Source: Streptomyces atratus (GTDB lineage Bacteria > Actinomycetota > Actinomycetes > Streptomycetales > Streptomycetaceae). Taken from it: a stretch of DNA of 64,000 nucleotides. A program made the position numbers and the translations under genes. The first letter of the stretch is position 1. The number at the start of each line of letters is the position of its first letter. Below the pieces are notes generated by a model, which was not told the DNA's origin, made no database searches, and worked only from the letters and a program-made list of their open reading frames with translations. The stretch spans positions 1,838 through 65,837 of the forward strand of contig NZ_FPJO01000017.1 in the NCBI RefSeq assembly GCF_900119365.1, given 5' to 3'. Shown here piece by piece: positions 27,001 through 35,084 of the stretch.

Positions 27001-27085
27001 CCAGGCGCTGCTGCGGGTGACGGCCGAGCCGGAGTACCGCAAGCGGTACGAGGAGGCGGTCCGCCGGCTCACCGACGACGGGTGA
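24074..27085 (+). CDS. AfsR/SARP-family regulator, NB-ARC and TPR
   Basis: A 1003-residue regulator. GTG 24074 begins the first strand of an OmpR-like winged helix (VEFRLLGTVSV, to about 95), followed by a bacterial transcriptional activation domain (about 100-245), a Gly/Thr/Pro linker with GTGV repeats (about 250-370), an NB-ARC ATPase (P-loop GPAGVGKTALAL about 402-413; LLVILDNAR Walker B), a winged helix, and TPR helices from about 780 to the end. AfsR-type proteins link ATP-dependent switching and protein-protein sensing to activation of antibiotic or developmental genes. No biosynthetic cluster is adjacent, so this is probably a global rather than pathway-specific regulator. Confidence 0.92.
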   Translation: MEFRLLGTVSVDTFTGPLPLGPAKRRSLLAALLLSANTPVSIARLTDSLWDDTPPLHARSVIQGHVSRLRALLVGADAEAYGVELVTLGDAYVLRLPETLLDSQRFEELLTLARGQRSPADAVLMLKEALSLWQGPALSGAFAGRPLQAAAHSLEESRLATVEQLARAYAALGEHNRAASVLRAEAVAHPMRESLAAALMTALYRAGRQSEALDWFHRTRRLLADELGIDPGHELADAYALILRGDPGPDAGREGGRNAPDGRGATPRGPVRAGGGDGNGGGSGNGTVPAARPVADPRTGTDGGSTAQPAAPTGGTGAGTGVGTGVGTGVGTGAGTGVGTGVGTTGAPGAAPPRPLPVPSLAGEPHPTDLLPRAPRGFQGRPAELAALTRAAAGEAPVCLVTGPAGVGKTALALQWAHRNPAAFPDGRLFADLRGFSDTGEPALIEVLREFLLALGVAPRRVPESVAAAAALFRALTDRRRLLVILDNARHSATVRPLLPGGTDCVTLVTSRHRLEGLIASDAARPVPLDVLEPPDGTALLAGVLGEDRVLAEPVAARRLAELCGGLPLALRVTAARLAGRPTWTLAGLADELADERSRLTYLDVDDTGVSAALRLTVQQLPQDAVHQLARLGHHPGSHFDPYTAAALAGTDPVVATAALERLAAAHLVTETAPGRWVLHDLVRLYARGMDPEGGSEALIGVLDHYIATALAAADTAEPGGEPCFVLPEDYRRPVAVRDFVDRAAAMHWLAAERDDLALAADAARTAGFHDRAWRIVLLQWPQVVWRVRDNWSPLLELALDSARAHDDAYAESRVINLLGWVLAEEGRTAEAVALLERSPGLARQAGDRLGETTALINLAVVLTEQGDLDTALEGCERAVALAREEQDAHTEMLALQHLARMQLAANRPHEALESARTALDLGPEHEEIARRVLLLTTSGEARLALGEENDGIRLLDRAAGQAERAGYDEGAVRALQALLRVTAEPEYRKRYEEAVRRLTDDG
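25019..25105 (+). repeat. 12-bp tandem repeat in AfsR-like gene linker
   Basis: About seven copies of GGTACAGGCGTC or close variants encode Gly-Thr-Gly-Val/Ala. The array lies in the linker between the activation domain and the NB-ARC domain, where copy number could change without shifting the frame. Confidence 0.85.
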
Positions 27086-27114
27086 GCCCTCCCGGGCGGG
27101 ACCCGGAAGGGCTC
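27084..27114. terminator. Hairpin between convergent genes
   Basis: GAGCCCTCCCGGG (27084-27096) and CCCGGAAGGGCTC (27102-27114) pair with one mismatch around CGGGA. It begins at the stop codon of the AfsR-like gene and can serve the convergent thioredoxin-NHL gene too. Confidence 0.75.
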
Positions 27115-27119
27115 GGGCC

Positions 27120-28970
27120 CTATCGCTGCTCGTCCATTCCCGCCAGCACCAGCGGCAGCCGGGCCGTTCCCGCCGCGCTCACACGGACGGGGACTCCCCA
27201 GTCCTGCTGGTGGACATGGCAGGCCGGGTACTCGTTCGCGCCCGCGGCAGAGCCGCTGTCGGATGCAGTGTCGTCGCAGGACGCCGCCATCGCCGACACG
27301 TGCAGGACGCCCTCGGTGACGTCGTCGGCCAGGACCAGCTCGCGGAAGAGGTCACTGCCGGGGCCCGCGCCCTCGGCCAGCAGATCCGGCGGCGTCGCCG
27401 AGACCAGCAGCCGGGTCGAGGGGCCGTACCGGGTGTCCAGCTTCTGCCCGGCGGGCGCCTGGAAGACCACATCGAGCCGGAGCGTGCCCGGGGCGATCTC
27501 GGTGGCCGCGCGCTGTGTGCGGTGCGCCCGGTCGGCGACGCGTACGGCCTCCTCGGGCAGCCGCAGCCGGGTCAGCCGGTGCCGGGCGGACTCGACGACG
27601 ACGAGATCGCCGTCGACCAGCACGGCGTCGCTGGGCTCGCGCAGATCCGTGGCCAGAGTGGTGACCTCGCCGCTCCCGGGGTCGTAGCGCCGCAGGGCGT
27701 GGTTGTACGTGTCGCAGACGGCGACGGACCCGTCGGGCAGGGCCGCCACCCCCAGCGGGTGCTGGAACAGGGCCTGTCCGGCGGCGCCGTCGCGGTGCCC
27801 GAAGTCGAAGAGCCCGGTGCCGACGGCGGTACGGACGGCGAAGCCGTCCCCGTCGCGCTCGACGTACCGCAGGGCGGACGTCTCCGAGTCGGCGACCCAG
27901 AGCCGCTCCCCGTCGGCGGACGTGGCGAGCCCGGACGGCTGGGCGAACCACGCCTCGTCGGCCGGCCCGTCGACCAGGCCCTCGTTGGTGGTGCCCGCCG
28001 CGACCTCGACGGTCTGCGTCGCGGGGTCGTACGTCCACAGCTGGTGCACACCCGCCATGGCGATCCACAGCCGGTCGGCGAACCAGGCGACGTCCCAGGG
28101 GGAGGAGAGGTCGACCTCGCGGGCGGGTCCGGAGGTCGGCGAGCCCTGCCACCACTGACGGCCGGTGCCGGCGAGCGTCGTCGTCTCCCCGGTGGCGAGG
28201 TCGAGGGCGCGGACGGCGTGGTTGACCGTGTCGGCGACCGCGATCCGGCCGTCGGGCAGCACGGCGAGCCCCTGCGGCTCGGAGAACCGGGCCTCGTCGG
28301 GCCCGCCGTCGGCGAAGCCCCGCTCGCCCGCACCGATGTGGCGGCGCACCGTCTCGCCGTCGGGTCCGAGTTCGACCAGGCGGTGGCGGGTGGTGTCGGA
28401 GACGAGGAAACCGCCGTCGGGCAGGAGCAGCGCCTTGCCGGGGAAGCGCAGATGGGTGGCGACCGGCTCGGGCGCGACATAGGGGCCGTCGCCGCGGCTC
28501 AGCGTGCCCTTCGCCGCGTGCTCGGCCTCCAACTCCTCGACCAGCTTCTCGATGGCGTGCGCATGGCCCTCGCCGGCGTGCTGGGCGACGACATAGCCCT
28601 CGGGGTCGATGACGACGAGCGTGGGCCAGGCCCGTACGGCGTACTGCTTCCAGGTCGCCAGTTCCGGATCGTCGAGGACCGGGTGGTGGACCTCGTACCG
28701 CTCGACGGCGTCGACGACGGCCTGGTGCTCGGCCTCGTGGACGAACTTCGGCGAGTGCACCCCGATGATCACCAGGGTGTCGCGGTGCTTCTCCTCCAGC
28801 TCGCGCAGCTCATCGAGGACATGCAGACAGTTCACACAGCAAAAGGTCCAGAAATCCAGAACCACAATGCGTCCTCGCAGGTCGGCGAGGGTGTACTGCT
28901 GGTCGCCTGTGTTGAGCCAGCCGCCCTTGCCGACCAGTTCGGGAGCCCTGACGCGCGCACGTGTTGCCAT
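27120..28970 (-). CDS. Thioredoxin-like / NHL-repeat protein
   Basis: A 616-residue protein fusing an N-terminal thioredoxin-like domain (about 1-165; redox motif CVNC in FWTFCCVNCLH) to a C-terminal NHL beta-propeller made of repeated PDG.(I/V)AV(A/C)DT.NHA(V/L)R blades (about 180-500). Human NHLRC2 has the same architecture. No signal peptide, so cytoplasmic. The exact role in bacteria is unknown. ATG 28970 begins the conserved part; ATG 28985 is an alternative. The start lies 64 bases from the divergent LURP-one-related gene. Confidence 0.88.
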   Translation of the reverse strand: MATRARVRAPELVGKGGWLNTGDQQYTLADLRGRIVVLDFWTFCCVNCLHVLDELRELEEKHRDTLVIIGVHSPKFVHEAEHQAVVDAVERYEVHHPVLDDPELATWKQYAVRAWPTLVVIDPEGYVVAQHAGEGHAHAIEKLVEELEAEHAAKGTLSRGDGPYVAPEPVATHLRFPGKALLLPDGGFLVSDTTRHRLVELGPDGETVRRHIGAGERGFADGGPDEARFSEPQGLAVLPDGRIAVADTVNHAVRALDLATGETTTLAGTGRQWWQGSPTSGPAREVDLSSPWDVAWFADRLWIAMAGVHQLWTYDPATQTVEVAAGTTNEGLVDGPADEAWFAQPSGLATSADGERLWVADSETSALRYVERDGDGFAVRTAVGTGLFDFGHRDGAAGQALFQHPLGVAALPDGSVAVCDTYNHALRRYDPGSGEVTTLATDLREPSDAVLVDGDLVVVESARHRLTRLRLPEEAVRVADRAHRTQRAATEIAPGTLRLDVVFQAPAGQKLDTRYGPSTRLLVSATPPDLLAEGAGPGSDLFRELVLADDVTEGVLHVSAMAASCDDTASDSGSAAGANEYPACHVHQQDWGVPVRVSAAGTARLPLVLAGMDEQR

Positions 28971-29034
28971 GTGAACAGTCAACATCACCGTGGCGTCCAC
29001 ACATTCCGCAGGGACCTCGGGGAACCTGTGAGCC

Positions 29035-29526
29035 ATGAGATTCCTGGTGCGTGAACGACTCTTCGCCGTCGGTGACGACTACTGGATCGAGGACGCGGAC
29101 GGCCGCAAGGTGTTCCTCGTCGACGGCAAGGCCATGCGGGTGCGGGACACCTTCGAGCTGAAGGACGCACGGGGCCGGATCCTGGTCGAGATCCGGCAGA
29201 AGCTGCTCAGCCTGCGCGACACGATGCTCATCGAGCGCGACGGCGAACAGCTCGCCAGGATCAAGCGCAAGAGGCTGTCGCTGCTGCGCAACCACTACCG
29301 GGTCACGCTGGTCGACGGCACCGAACTCGACGTCAGCGGCAAGATCCTGGACCGCGAGTTCGCCATCGAGTACGACGGGGAACTGCTGGCCCAGATCTCC
29401 CGGCGCCGGCTGACCGTCCGGGACACCTACGGCATCGATGTCGTACGGGAGGACGCCGACGCGGCGCTGCTCATCGCCGTATCGGTCTGCGTCATCGTGC
29501 TCGCGGACAAGGAGCGCGAGGACTGA
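29035..29526 (+). CDS. LURP-one-related / scramblase-like protein
   Basis: A 163-residue protein of the LOR (LURP-one-related, Tubby-like) superfamily: repeated short beta strands RFLVRERLFAVGDDYWI, YRVTLVDGTELDVSG and a C-terminal hydrophobic helix (ALLIAVSVCVIVL) that fits the barrel core. Members are conserved in actinobacteria with no defined role; membrane-lipid binding is only suggested by homology to phospholipid scramblases. A parS site lies 10 bases past the stop. Confidence 0.85.
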   Translation: MRFLVRERLFAVGDDYWIEDADGRKVFLVDGKAMRVRDTFELKDARGRILVEIRQKLLSLRDTMLIERDGEQLARIKRKRLSLLRNHYRVTLVDGTELDVSGKILDREFAIEYDGELLAQISRRRLTVRDTYGIDVVREDADAALLIAVSVCVIVLADKERED

Positions 29527-29535
29527 TCCGCCCCG

Positions 29536-29549
29536 GTTTCACGTGAAAC
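29536..29549. other. parS: parS site, perfect 14/14
   Basis: GTTTCACGTGAAAC exactly matches the Streptomyces ParB-binding consensus. It sits in the 32-base gap between two convergent genes (stops at 29526 and 29559). Confidence 0.92.
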
Positions 29550-29558
29550 GAAGCGAAT

Positions 29559-30356
29559 CTACCGGAGCCTGGGCGGGGCCAGTCCCAGGCGGCGGTCCTT
29601 GAGGGCCGGGAACTGCTCACGGGTCGCCGCCACCCTCGCCGGGTCGAACTCCACGTCGAGCACCTCCTCGTCCGCGCCGGCCTCCGCGAGTACCTCGCCC
29701 CACGGGTCGACCACGATGCTGTGCCCGGCCTGCTGGACTCCGGCATGGGTGCCCGCGGAGCCGACGGCCAGGACGTACGACTGGTTCTCGACGGCACGGG
29801 CCTGCGCCAGCAGCGTCCAGTGGGCGCGGCGCCGCTCGGGCCAGCCCGCCGAGACGATCAGCGTGCCGGCGCCCGCGTCGACCAGGCCGCGGAACATCTC
29901 CGGGAAGCGCAGGTCGTAACAGGTCGCGAGGCCCAGCGTGGTCTGCGGCAGGGCGACCGTGACCAGTTCCTCGCCGGCGCCCATCATGACCGCCTCGCCC
30001 TGGTCGAAGCCGAAGCGGTGGATCTTGCGGTACGCGGCGGCCCGCTCGCCCTCGGGCGTGAAGACGAGCGAGGTGTTGTAGAGGGTGCCGTCGGCGGCGC
30101 GCTCGACGAAGGAGCCCGCGTGCAGCCAGACCCCGGCGTCGGCCGCGGCCTTCGCCATGATGTCGTGGGTGGGCCCCTGGAGCGGTTCGGCCTCGTCCGC
30201 GAAGGCGTCGTAGGCGAACGCGCCGACCGGCCAGAGCTCGGGAAGGACCACCAGGTCCGCACCGCGCCGGCCCGCGATCAGCGAAGCCGCACGCTGCCTT
30301 CGGGCATTGACGGATTCGTCCGGGTCTACTGCGATCTGGATGAGGGAGGCGCGCAC
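29559..30356 (-). CDS. Carbon-nitrogen hydrolase (nitrilase superfamily)
   Basis: A 265-residue enzyme with the nitrilase-superfamily catalytic triad Glu40 (VVLPELWP), Lys111 (YRKIHRFG) and Cys146 (GLATCYDLRFPE). Length and motif spacing fit the amidase/omega-amidase branch (YafV/Nit-like) rather than true nitrilases. The substrate is probably a small amide such as a deaminated glutathione or 2-oxoglutaramate, but this cannot be fixed from sequence. It is divergent from the maleylpyruvate isomerase-type gene with a 171-base promoter gap. Confidence 0.92.
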   Translation of the reverse strand: MRASLIQIAVDPDESVNARRQRAASLIAGRRGADLVVLPELWPVGAFAYDAFADEAEPLQGPTHDIMAKAAADAGVWLHAGSFVERAADGTLYNTSLVFTPEGERAAAYRKIHRFGFDQGEAVMMGAGEELVTVALPQTTLGLATCYDLRFPEMFRGLVDAGAGTLIVSAGWPERRRAHWTLLAQARAVENQSYVLAVGSAGTHAGVQQAGHSIVVDPWGEVLAEAGADEEVLDVEFDPARVAATREQFPALKDRRLGLAPPRLR

Positions 30357-30527
30357 ACTACCACCGTCCTGGCATTCGAGCCGTCAACACAGGCCTACGA
30401 TCGTCACACGAAAGCACTGCCGGGGTGCCTGCTCGCAGCGTAACTTAGCGAACGAACCTCCCACGCAGCCCGCCGCCCGCGCCCAGCTTCTCCAGCCCAT
30501 GCACCGCAGAACCGCACGAGGGGTCCC

Positions 30528-31352
30528 GTGACCGTCCATCCCAGCCTCCAGAACTACGCCGATGCCTGGACCCACTCCATCGAGTCGATAGCCGAGCTGG
30601 TGAAGCCGCTCGCCGAGGGAGAGTGGAACCGCCGTACGCCATGCCCCGCCTGGTCGGTGCGCGACATCGTCTCGCACGTCATCGGCATGGAGTCCGAACA
30701 GCTCGGCGACCCGCGCCCGATCCACTCCCTGCCCCGCGACCTCTACCACGTACAGAGCGACTTCGCCCGCTACATGGAGATGCAGGTCGATGTGCGGCGG
30801 CACCACACCGCGCCGGAGATGACCTCCGAGCTGGAGTACACGATCATCCGCCGGGCGCGTCAGCTCCGCAACGAGACACGTGACCCCGAGACCATGGTCC
30901 GCGCGCCGCTCGGCGCCGAGCAGACCCTCGAACTGGCGCTGCGGATGCGCGTCTTCGATGTCTGGGTGCACGAGCAGGACCTGCGCGCGACGCTGGGTCA
31001 GCCCGGCAATCTGGACTCCCCCGGCGCGACCGTCGTCCGGGACACCCTGCTGGAGGCGCTGCCGAAGGTGGTCGCCAAGGACGCGGGAGCGCCGGCCAAT
31101 TCGGCGGTCGTGCTCGATGTGCACGGGCCGCTGGAGTTCCTGCGCACCGTCAGGGTCGACGCGGAGGGCCGTGGTTCGGTGGACGGTTCGCCGTCGCTCG
31201 GGCCCGTGGTGACGCTGGCGATGGACTGGGAGACGTACTTCCTCCTCGCCTGCGGGCGGGTGCGCGCGGCCGCGGTCGCCGAGCGGATCAAGGTCGAGGG
31301 CGACGAGGACCTGGCGACGGCGATCCTGCAGAACTTCGCCGTGACGCCGTGA
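30528..31352 (+). CDS. Maleylpyruvate isomerase-family mycothiol-dependent enzyme
   Basis: A 274-residue protein of the DinB/mycothiol maleylpyruvate isomerase N-terminal family, with helix WTHSIESIAELVKPLAEGEWNRRTPCPAWSVRDIVSHVIGME carrying the first metal-binding His and MRVFDVWVHEQDLRA carrying the later one; a C-terminal MDMPI-like domain follows. Such enzymes use mycothiol in S-transfer or isomerisation, and most paralogues have unknown substrates. GTG 30528 has GAGGGG upstream. Confidence 0.9.
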   Translation: MTVHPSLQNYADAWTHSIESIAELVKPLAEGEWNRRTPCPAWSVRDIVSHVIGMESEQLGDPRPIHSLPRDLYHVQSDFARYMEMQVDVRRHHTAPEMTSELEYTIIRRARQLRNETRDPETMVRAPLGAEQTLELALRMRVFDVWVHEQDLRATLGQPGNLDSPGATVVRDTLLEALPKVVAKDAGAPANSAVVLDVHGPLEFLRTVRVDAEGRGSVDGSPSLGPVVTLAMDWETYFLLACGRVRAAAVAERIKVEGDEDLATAILQNFAVTP

Positions 31353-31404
31353 GCCGTGAGCCGTGACGGCCTGACGGCGTGACGGCTCAGCGCCGTGACG
31401 TCAT

Positions 31405-31448
31405 GATCGGCGGCGCCCGTCGCACGAGGGACGGGCGCGCCGCCGATC
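31405..31448. terminator. Hairpin terminator between convergent genes
   Basis: GATCGGCGGCGCCCGTC pairs with GACGGGCGCGCCGCCGATC with a two-base bulge around a 7-base loop, between the stops at 31352 and 31464. Confidence 0.75.
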
Positions 31449-31463
31449 CGGCATGACGAGCGG

Positions 31464-32774
31464 TCACACGGGTACGTGCACGGCCTCCACGCGGCTGACC
31501 ACATGGTGGTTCCGCTCGCGGTGCGTGGCCCTGGAGTGCAGCCGCAGGATCTGTACGACGCCGAGCGCCTCCAGCACGAAGACCGAGGCGAACGCGATCC
31601 GGTAGTTGTCGCCGGTCGCGTCCAGCAGCACACCGACGGCGAACAGCGTGGTCATCGAGGCGATGAAGCCGCCCATGTTGACGATGCCCGACGCGGTGCC
31701 CTGCCGCTCCGGCGGGTTGGCCGGCCGTGCGAAGTCGAAGCCGATCATCGAGGCCGGGCCGCAGGCGCCGAGCACCACGCACAGCACGATCAGCAGCCAC
31801 ATCGGCGCGTGGTCGCCGGGGTAGAAGATGGCCGATGCCCAGAGCAGCGCCGTCACCAGGACCGTGCCGAGGGCCAGCGGGGCGCGGGCCGCGTGGTGGC
31901 GGGCGATGATCTGCCCGTAGACCAGCCCGAAAGCCATGTTGGAGAGCACCACCAGGGTGAGCAGTTCACCGGCGGTGGACCGGCTGAGCCCCTGCGCCTC
32001 CACCAGGAACGGCAGCCCCCACAGCAGCAGGAACACCATGGCCGGGAACTGCGTGGTGAAGTGCACCCACATGCCGAGCCGGGTGCCGGGCTCCTGCCAG
32101 GCCGCGGCGATCTGCTTGCGCACATAGGCGGCGCCCGCGTGTTCCGCGGGCGGCGGCTCGTGGCCCTCGGGGTGGTCCTTCAGGAACAGCAGCAACAGAA
32201 CGAGGACGACGACCCCGGCGACGGAGCTGCCGACGAATGTGGTGGTCCAGCCGAATCCGTGCAGGGCCCGCGCGATGAAGAGCGTCGAGACGAGGTTGCC
32301 CGCCATCCCGAAGAGCGCCGCGACCTGGCCGATCAGCGGGCCGCGCCGGGCCGGGAACCAGCGGGCGCCGAGCCGCAGCACGCTGATGAACGTCATCGCG
32401 TCACCGCAGCCGAGCAGCGCCCGGGACGCCAGCGCCATGCCGTACGAAGGGAAGAGCGCGAAGCCGAGCTGCCCGAGGGTGAACAGGACGGCCCCGAAGG
32501 TGAGGACCTTCTTGGTGCCGAGCCGGTCGACCATCAGGCCGACGGGTATCTGCATGCCCGCGTAGACGAGCAGCTGGAGGATGGAGAACGTGGAGAGCGC
32601 GGAGGCGCTGACGTGGAACCGGTCGGCGGCATCCAGCCCGGCGACGCCCAGGCTGGTGCGGAAGATGATGGCGACGAAGTAGACGGCGACCCCGATGCCC
32701 CAGACCCACGCGGCACGCCGGCCGCCGGGTGGATCGCCGGGCAGGGACAGGGTGGGAGCGGCGGCAGAACTCAC
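31464..32774 (-). CDS. MFS transporter
   Basis: A 436-residue major facilitator with about twelve transmembrane segments. The loop 2-3 motif GLMVDRLGTKKVL and the helix 4 region SRALLGCGDAM fit the ACS/NarK-like and sugar-acid importer side of the superfamily rather than DHA drug exporters, but the substrate is unknown. It starts inside the 3' end of the upstream GntR regulator gene (4-base overlap), so that regulator probably controls it and binds a related ligand. Confidence 0.92.
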   Translation of the reverse strand: MSSAAAPTLSLPGDPPGGRRAAWVWGIGVAVYFVAIIFRTSLGVAGLDAADRFHVSASALSTFSILQLLVYAGMQIPVGLMVDRLGTKKVLTFGAVLFTLGQLGFALFPSYGMALASRALLGCGDAMTFISVLRLGARWFPARRGPLIGQVAALFGMAGNLVSTLFIARALHGFGWTTTFVGSSVAGVVVLVLLLLFLKDHPEGHEPPPAEHAGAAYVRKQIAAAWQEPGTRLGMWVHFTTQFPAMVFLLLWGLPFLVEAQGLSRSTAGELLTLVVLSNMAFGLVYGQIIARHHAARAPLALGTVLVTALLWASAIFYPGDHAPMWLLIVLCVVLGACGPASMIGFDFARPANPPERQGTASGIVNMGGFIASMTTLFAVGVLLDATGDNYRIAFASVFVLEALGVVQILRLHSRATHRERNHHVVSRVEAVHVPV

Positions 32775-33454
32775 CGGTCCTCACCCCTGACGAGCACCTT
32801 GACCCGGCCGACATGGCGCCGCACGACCTGCGCGGCACAGTCCGCGTCCCCGGCCCTGATCGCCTCCAGCAGCTCACCGTGCTCGGTGATGTTGGCGGCG
32901 ATCCTCCCCGGGTGCGCCTCCATCACGGCGACGCCCATCCGCAACTGCCGGTCGCGCAGCTGGTCGTAGAGGCGCGAGAGAATGTCGTTGCCCGCGTTGC
33001 GCACGATCTCGGCGTGGAAGCAGCGGTCCTTCACGGACACCTCCGCCAGATCCCCGGCCTCGGCCAGCTGCCGCTGCTCCTCCAGGAGTTCTTCGAGCCG
33101 GCCGATCAGCTGCGCGGAGGCGGGCACGGCCTTGCGGGCCGCGAACTCCTCGACCAGCAGCCGGGTTTCCACCACATCCGCGATCTCCTGGGCGGAGACG
33201 GCGAGGACGAGGGCGCCCTTCTTCGGGTACAGCTTGATCAGCCCCTCGACCTCCAGCCGCAGCAGCGCCTCGCGCACCGGCGTACGGGAGACGCCGACGG
33301 CCTCCGCGAGATCTCCTTCGGTCAGGAGCGTGCCGCCCTCGTAACGGCGGTCCAGGACCGCCTCCTTGATGTGGGCGTACACGCGCTCGGCGGCGGGGGG
33401 CTGCTTGACGGCGGACTTCACGGCAGGCTTCACGGCTGGGGGTGCGGCAGGCAT
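32771..33454 (-). CDS. GntR-family regulator, FadR (FCD) subfamily
   Basis: A 227-residue regulator: N-terminal winged helix (VYAHIKEAVLDRRYEGGTLLTEGDLAEAVGVSRTPVREALLRLEVEGLI, about 22-72) and an all-helical FCD ligand domain with the metal-binding His cluster seen in ETRLLVEE, CFHAEIVRNAGN and EHGELLEAI. Translationally coupled to the MFS gene, so likely its repressor. The N-terminal PAVKPAVKSAVK stretch is a short repeat. ATG 33454 chosen; an AT-rich segment with TAGATACAACATGC just upstream may be the operator. Confidence 0.92.
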   Translation of the reverse strand: MPAAPPAVKPAVKSAVKQPPAAERVYAHIKEAVLDRRYEGGTLLTEGDLAEAVGVSRTPVREALLRLEVEGLIKLYPKKGALVLAVSAQEIADVVETRLLVEEFAARKAVPASAQLIGRLEELLEEQRQLAEAGDLAEVSVKDRCFHAEIVRNAGNDILSRLYDQLRDRQLRMGVAVMEAHPGRIAANITEHGELLEAIRAGDADCAAQVVRRHVGRVKVLVRGEDR

Positions 33455-33683
33455 GTACACAGCATAGATACAACATGCGTGCATGACGAAACCGGTCCGG
33501 GATCCGGACGGACGCCCACCCGCCACGGACAAGCCCGCACCACTTCACACGATCATGGCCGGAATCACCCGTAGCCCTGCAATTGCCCCAGGAATCAGCA
33601 CATCCATCCCCCGCTCTCATGAGTCTCACCACCGAGCGGCACCCACATGTGGCCGCATTCCAGGGGCATTTGGAGCGTTCAAG

Positions 33684-34583
33684 TTGAAAATCGGCATTAA
33701 GGGCATAAACCGCGTTACTGCCACTGCCACCGTGGCCCTGACGGCAGGTGCCGTCATCGCGGGCAGCGCGTTCGCCTCCACCGCGCAGGCCGCCACGCTG
33801 CCCAACCCCAAGATCACCGCCGCGGGCGGGTACGTGATGAACAACGGCACCGCGAAGTCCTTGTTCGCCAAGACCGCGGACACCCGTCGTTCCACCGGCT
33901 CCACCACCAAGATCATGACGGCCAAGGTGGTGCTGTCGCAGAAGAACCTGAACCTGGATTCCAAGGTCACGATCCAGAAGGCGTACAGCGACTACATCGT
34001 CTCCAAGGGCGCCTCGTCGGCCCGCCTCATCGTGGGCGACAAGGTCACGGTCCGCCAGCTGCTGTACGGCCTGATGCTGCCGTCCGGCTGCGACGCCGCC
34101 TACGCACTGGCCGACAAGTTCGGCTCCGGCTCCACCCGCGCGGCCCGCGTGAAGTCGTTCATCGGCAAGATGAACGCCCAGGCCAAGTCCCTCGGGCTGA
34201 AGAACACCCACTTCGACTCGTTCGACGGCATAGGGAAAGGCTCGAACTACTCGACGCCGCGCGACCTGACGAAGATCGCCAGCAGCGCGATGAAGCACTC
34301 CACCTTCCGCTCGGTCGTCAAGACCAAGTCGACCAAGCAGAAGGTCACCACGAAGTCCGGCGGCTACCGGTACATGTCGTGGTCCAACACCAACACCATG
34401 CTCAGCAGCTACAGCGGCGCCATCGGCGTGAAGACCGGCTCCGGCCCGACGGCCAAGTACTGCCTGGTCTTCGCCGCGACCCGCAACGGCAAGACGGTCA
34501 TCGGTACGGTGCTCGCCTCCACGTCCGCGGCCAACCGCAGCGCGGACATGAAGAAGATCATGGACTACTCCTTCAAGAAGTAG
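33684..34583 (+). CDS. D-alanyl-D-alanine carboxypeptidase (S11)
   Basis: A 299-residue low-molecular-weight PBP that trims the terminal D-Ala of peptidoglycan pentapeptides outside the cell. Start TTG 33684 is chosen because it gives a normal signal peptide (cleavage after STAQA) with GGAG nine bases upstream; the frame is open to 33483, but a secreted protein would not have that leader. Active-site motifs: STTK in TGSTTKIMT, SGC (replacing the usual SxN) in LPSGCDAAYALA, and KTG in VKTGSG. A single gene ending in a hairpin. Confidence 0.92.
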   Translation: MKIGIKGINRVTATATVALTAGAVIAGSAFASTAQAATLPNPKITAAGGYVMNNGTAKSLFAKTADTRRSTGSTTKIMTAKVVLSQKNLNLDSKVTIQKAYSDYIVSKGASSARLIVGDKVTVRQLLYGLMLPSGCDAAYALADKFGSGSTRAARVKSFIGKMNAQAKSLGLKNTHFDSFDGIGKGSNYSTPRDLTKIASSAMKHSTFRSVVKTKSTKQKVTTKSGGYRYMSWSNTNTMLSSYSGAIGVKTGSGPTAKYCLVFAATRNGKTVIGTVLASTSAANRSADMKKIMDYSFKK

Positions 34584-34600
34584 CCCGGCACCGCACGCAC

Positions 34601-34631
34601 AGAGGGGGCTCGCATCACGCGGGCCCCCTCT
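34601..34631. terminator. Hairpin terminator after carboxypeptidase
   Basis: AGAGGGGGCTCGC and GCGGGCCCCCTCT pair with one mismatch around a 5-base loop, 17 bases after the stop. Confidence 0.8.
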
Positions 34632-34649
34632 CGCCGTACCGGAGGATGC

Positions 34650-35084
34650 TCAGTCGAGACAGAACTCGTTGCCCTCGACGTCCTGCATATTGATGCACGA
34701 CTCGTTGTCCTCATCGGCATACAGCACCTTCGTGCACACCGCGCCGAGCGCCACCAGCCGATCGCGTTCGGCCTCAAGCACGGCCAGCCGCTCCGCACCC
34801 ACGAGCCCGGTGCCGGCCCGCACGTCGAGGTGCACCCGGTTCTTGGCGACCTTGCCCTCGGGAACGCGCTGGAAGTACATGCGCGGGCCCTCACCCGTGG
34901 GATCGGAGCACGCGAACCACGCACCCCGCTCCTCGGGCGGCAGCGAGTCGTTGTAGGCGTCCCAGGAGTCGAACCCCTCCGGTGCCGGCGGTGCGACGTA
35001 CCCCAACACCTCGCACCAGAATCGAGCGACACGCTCGGGGTCCGCGCAGTCGAAGGTGACCTGGATCTTCTTGACCGATGCCAT
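34650..35084 (-). CDS. VOC / glyoxalase-family protein
   Basis: A 144-residue single vicinal-oxygen-chelate module pair: KKIQVTFDCADPERVARFWCEVLGY at the N-terminus and NRVHLDVRAGT, then NEFCLD at the C-terminus. These are the canonical beta-alpha-beta-beta-beta halves, with His (VHLDV) and Glu (GNEFCL) metal ligands. Many Streptomyces paralogues; substrate unknown. It lies downstream of, and is overlapped by, the truncated XRE gene. Confidence 0.9.
   Translation of the reverse strand: MASVKKIQVTFDCADPERVARFWCEVLGYVAPPAPEGFDSWDAYNDSLPPEERGAWFACSDPTGEGPRMYFQRVPEGKVAKNRVHLDVRAGTGLVGAERLAVLEAERDRLVALGAVCTKVLYADEDNESCINMQDVEGNEFCLD

Noticed and set aside
33483..33683. Longer N-terminus for the D-Ala-D-Ala carboxypeptidase
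   Set aside because: It would bury the signal peptide; TTG 33684 has a suitable ribosome-binding site.
33455..33683. c-di-AMP (ydaO-type) riboswitch before the cell-wall gene
   Set aside because: The gap is short and I could not find the conserved helices of that class.
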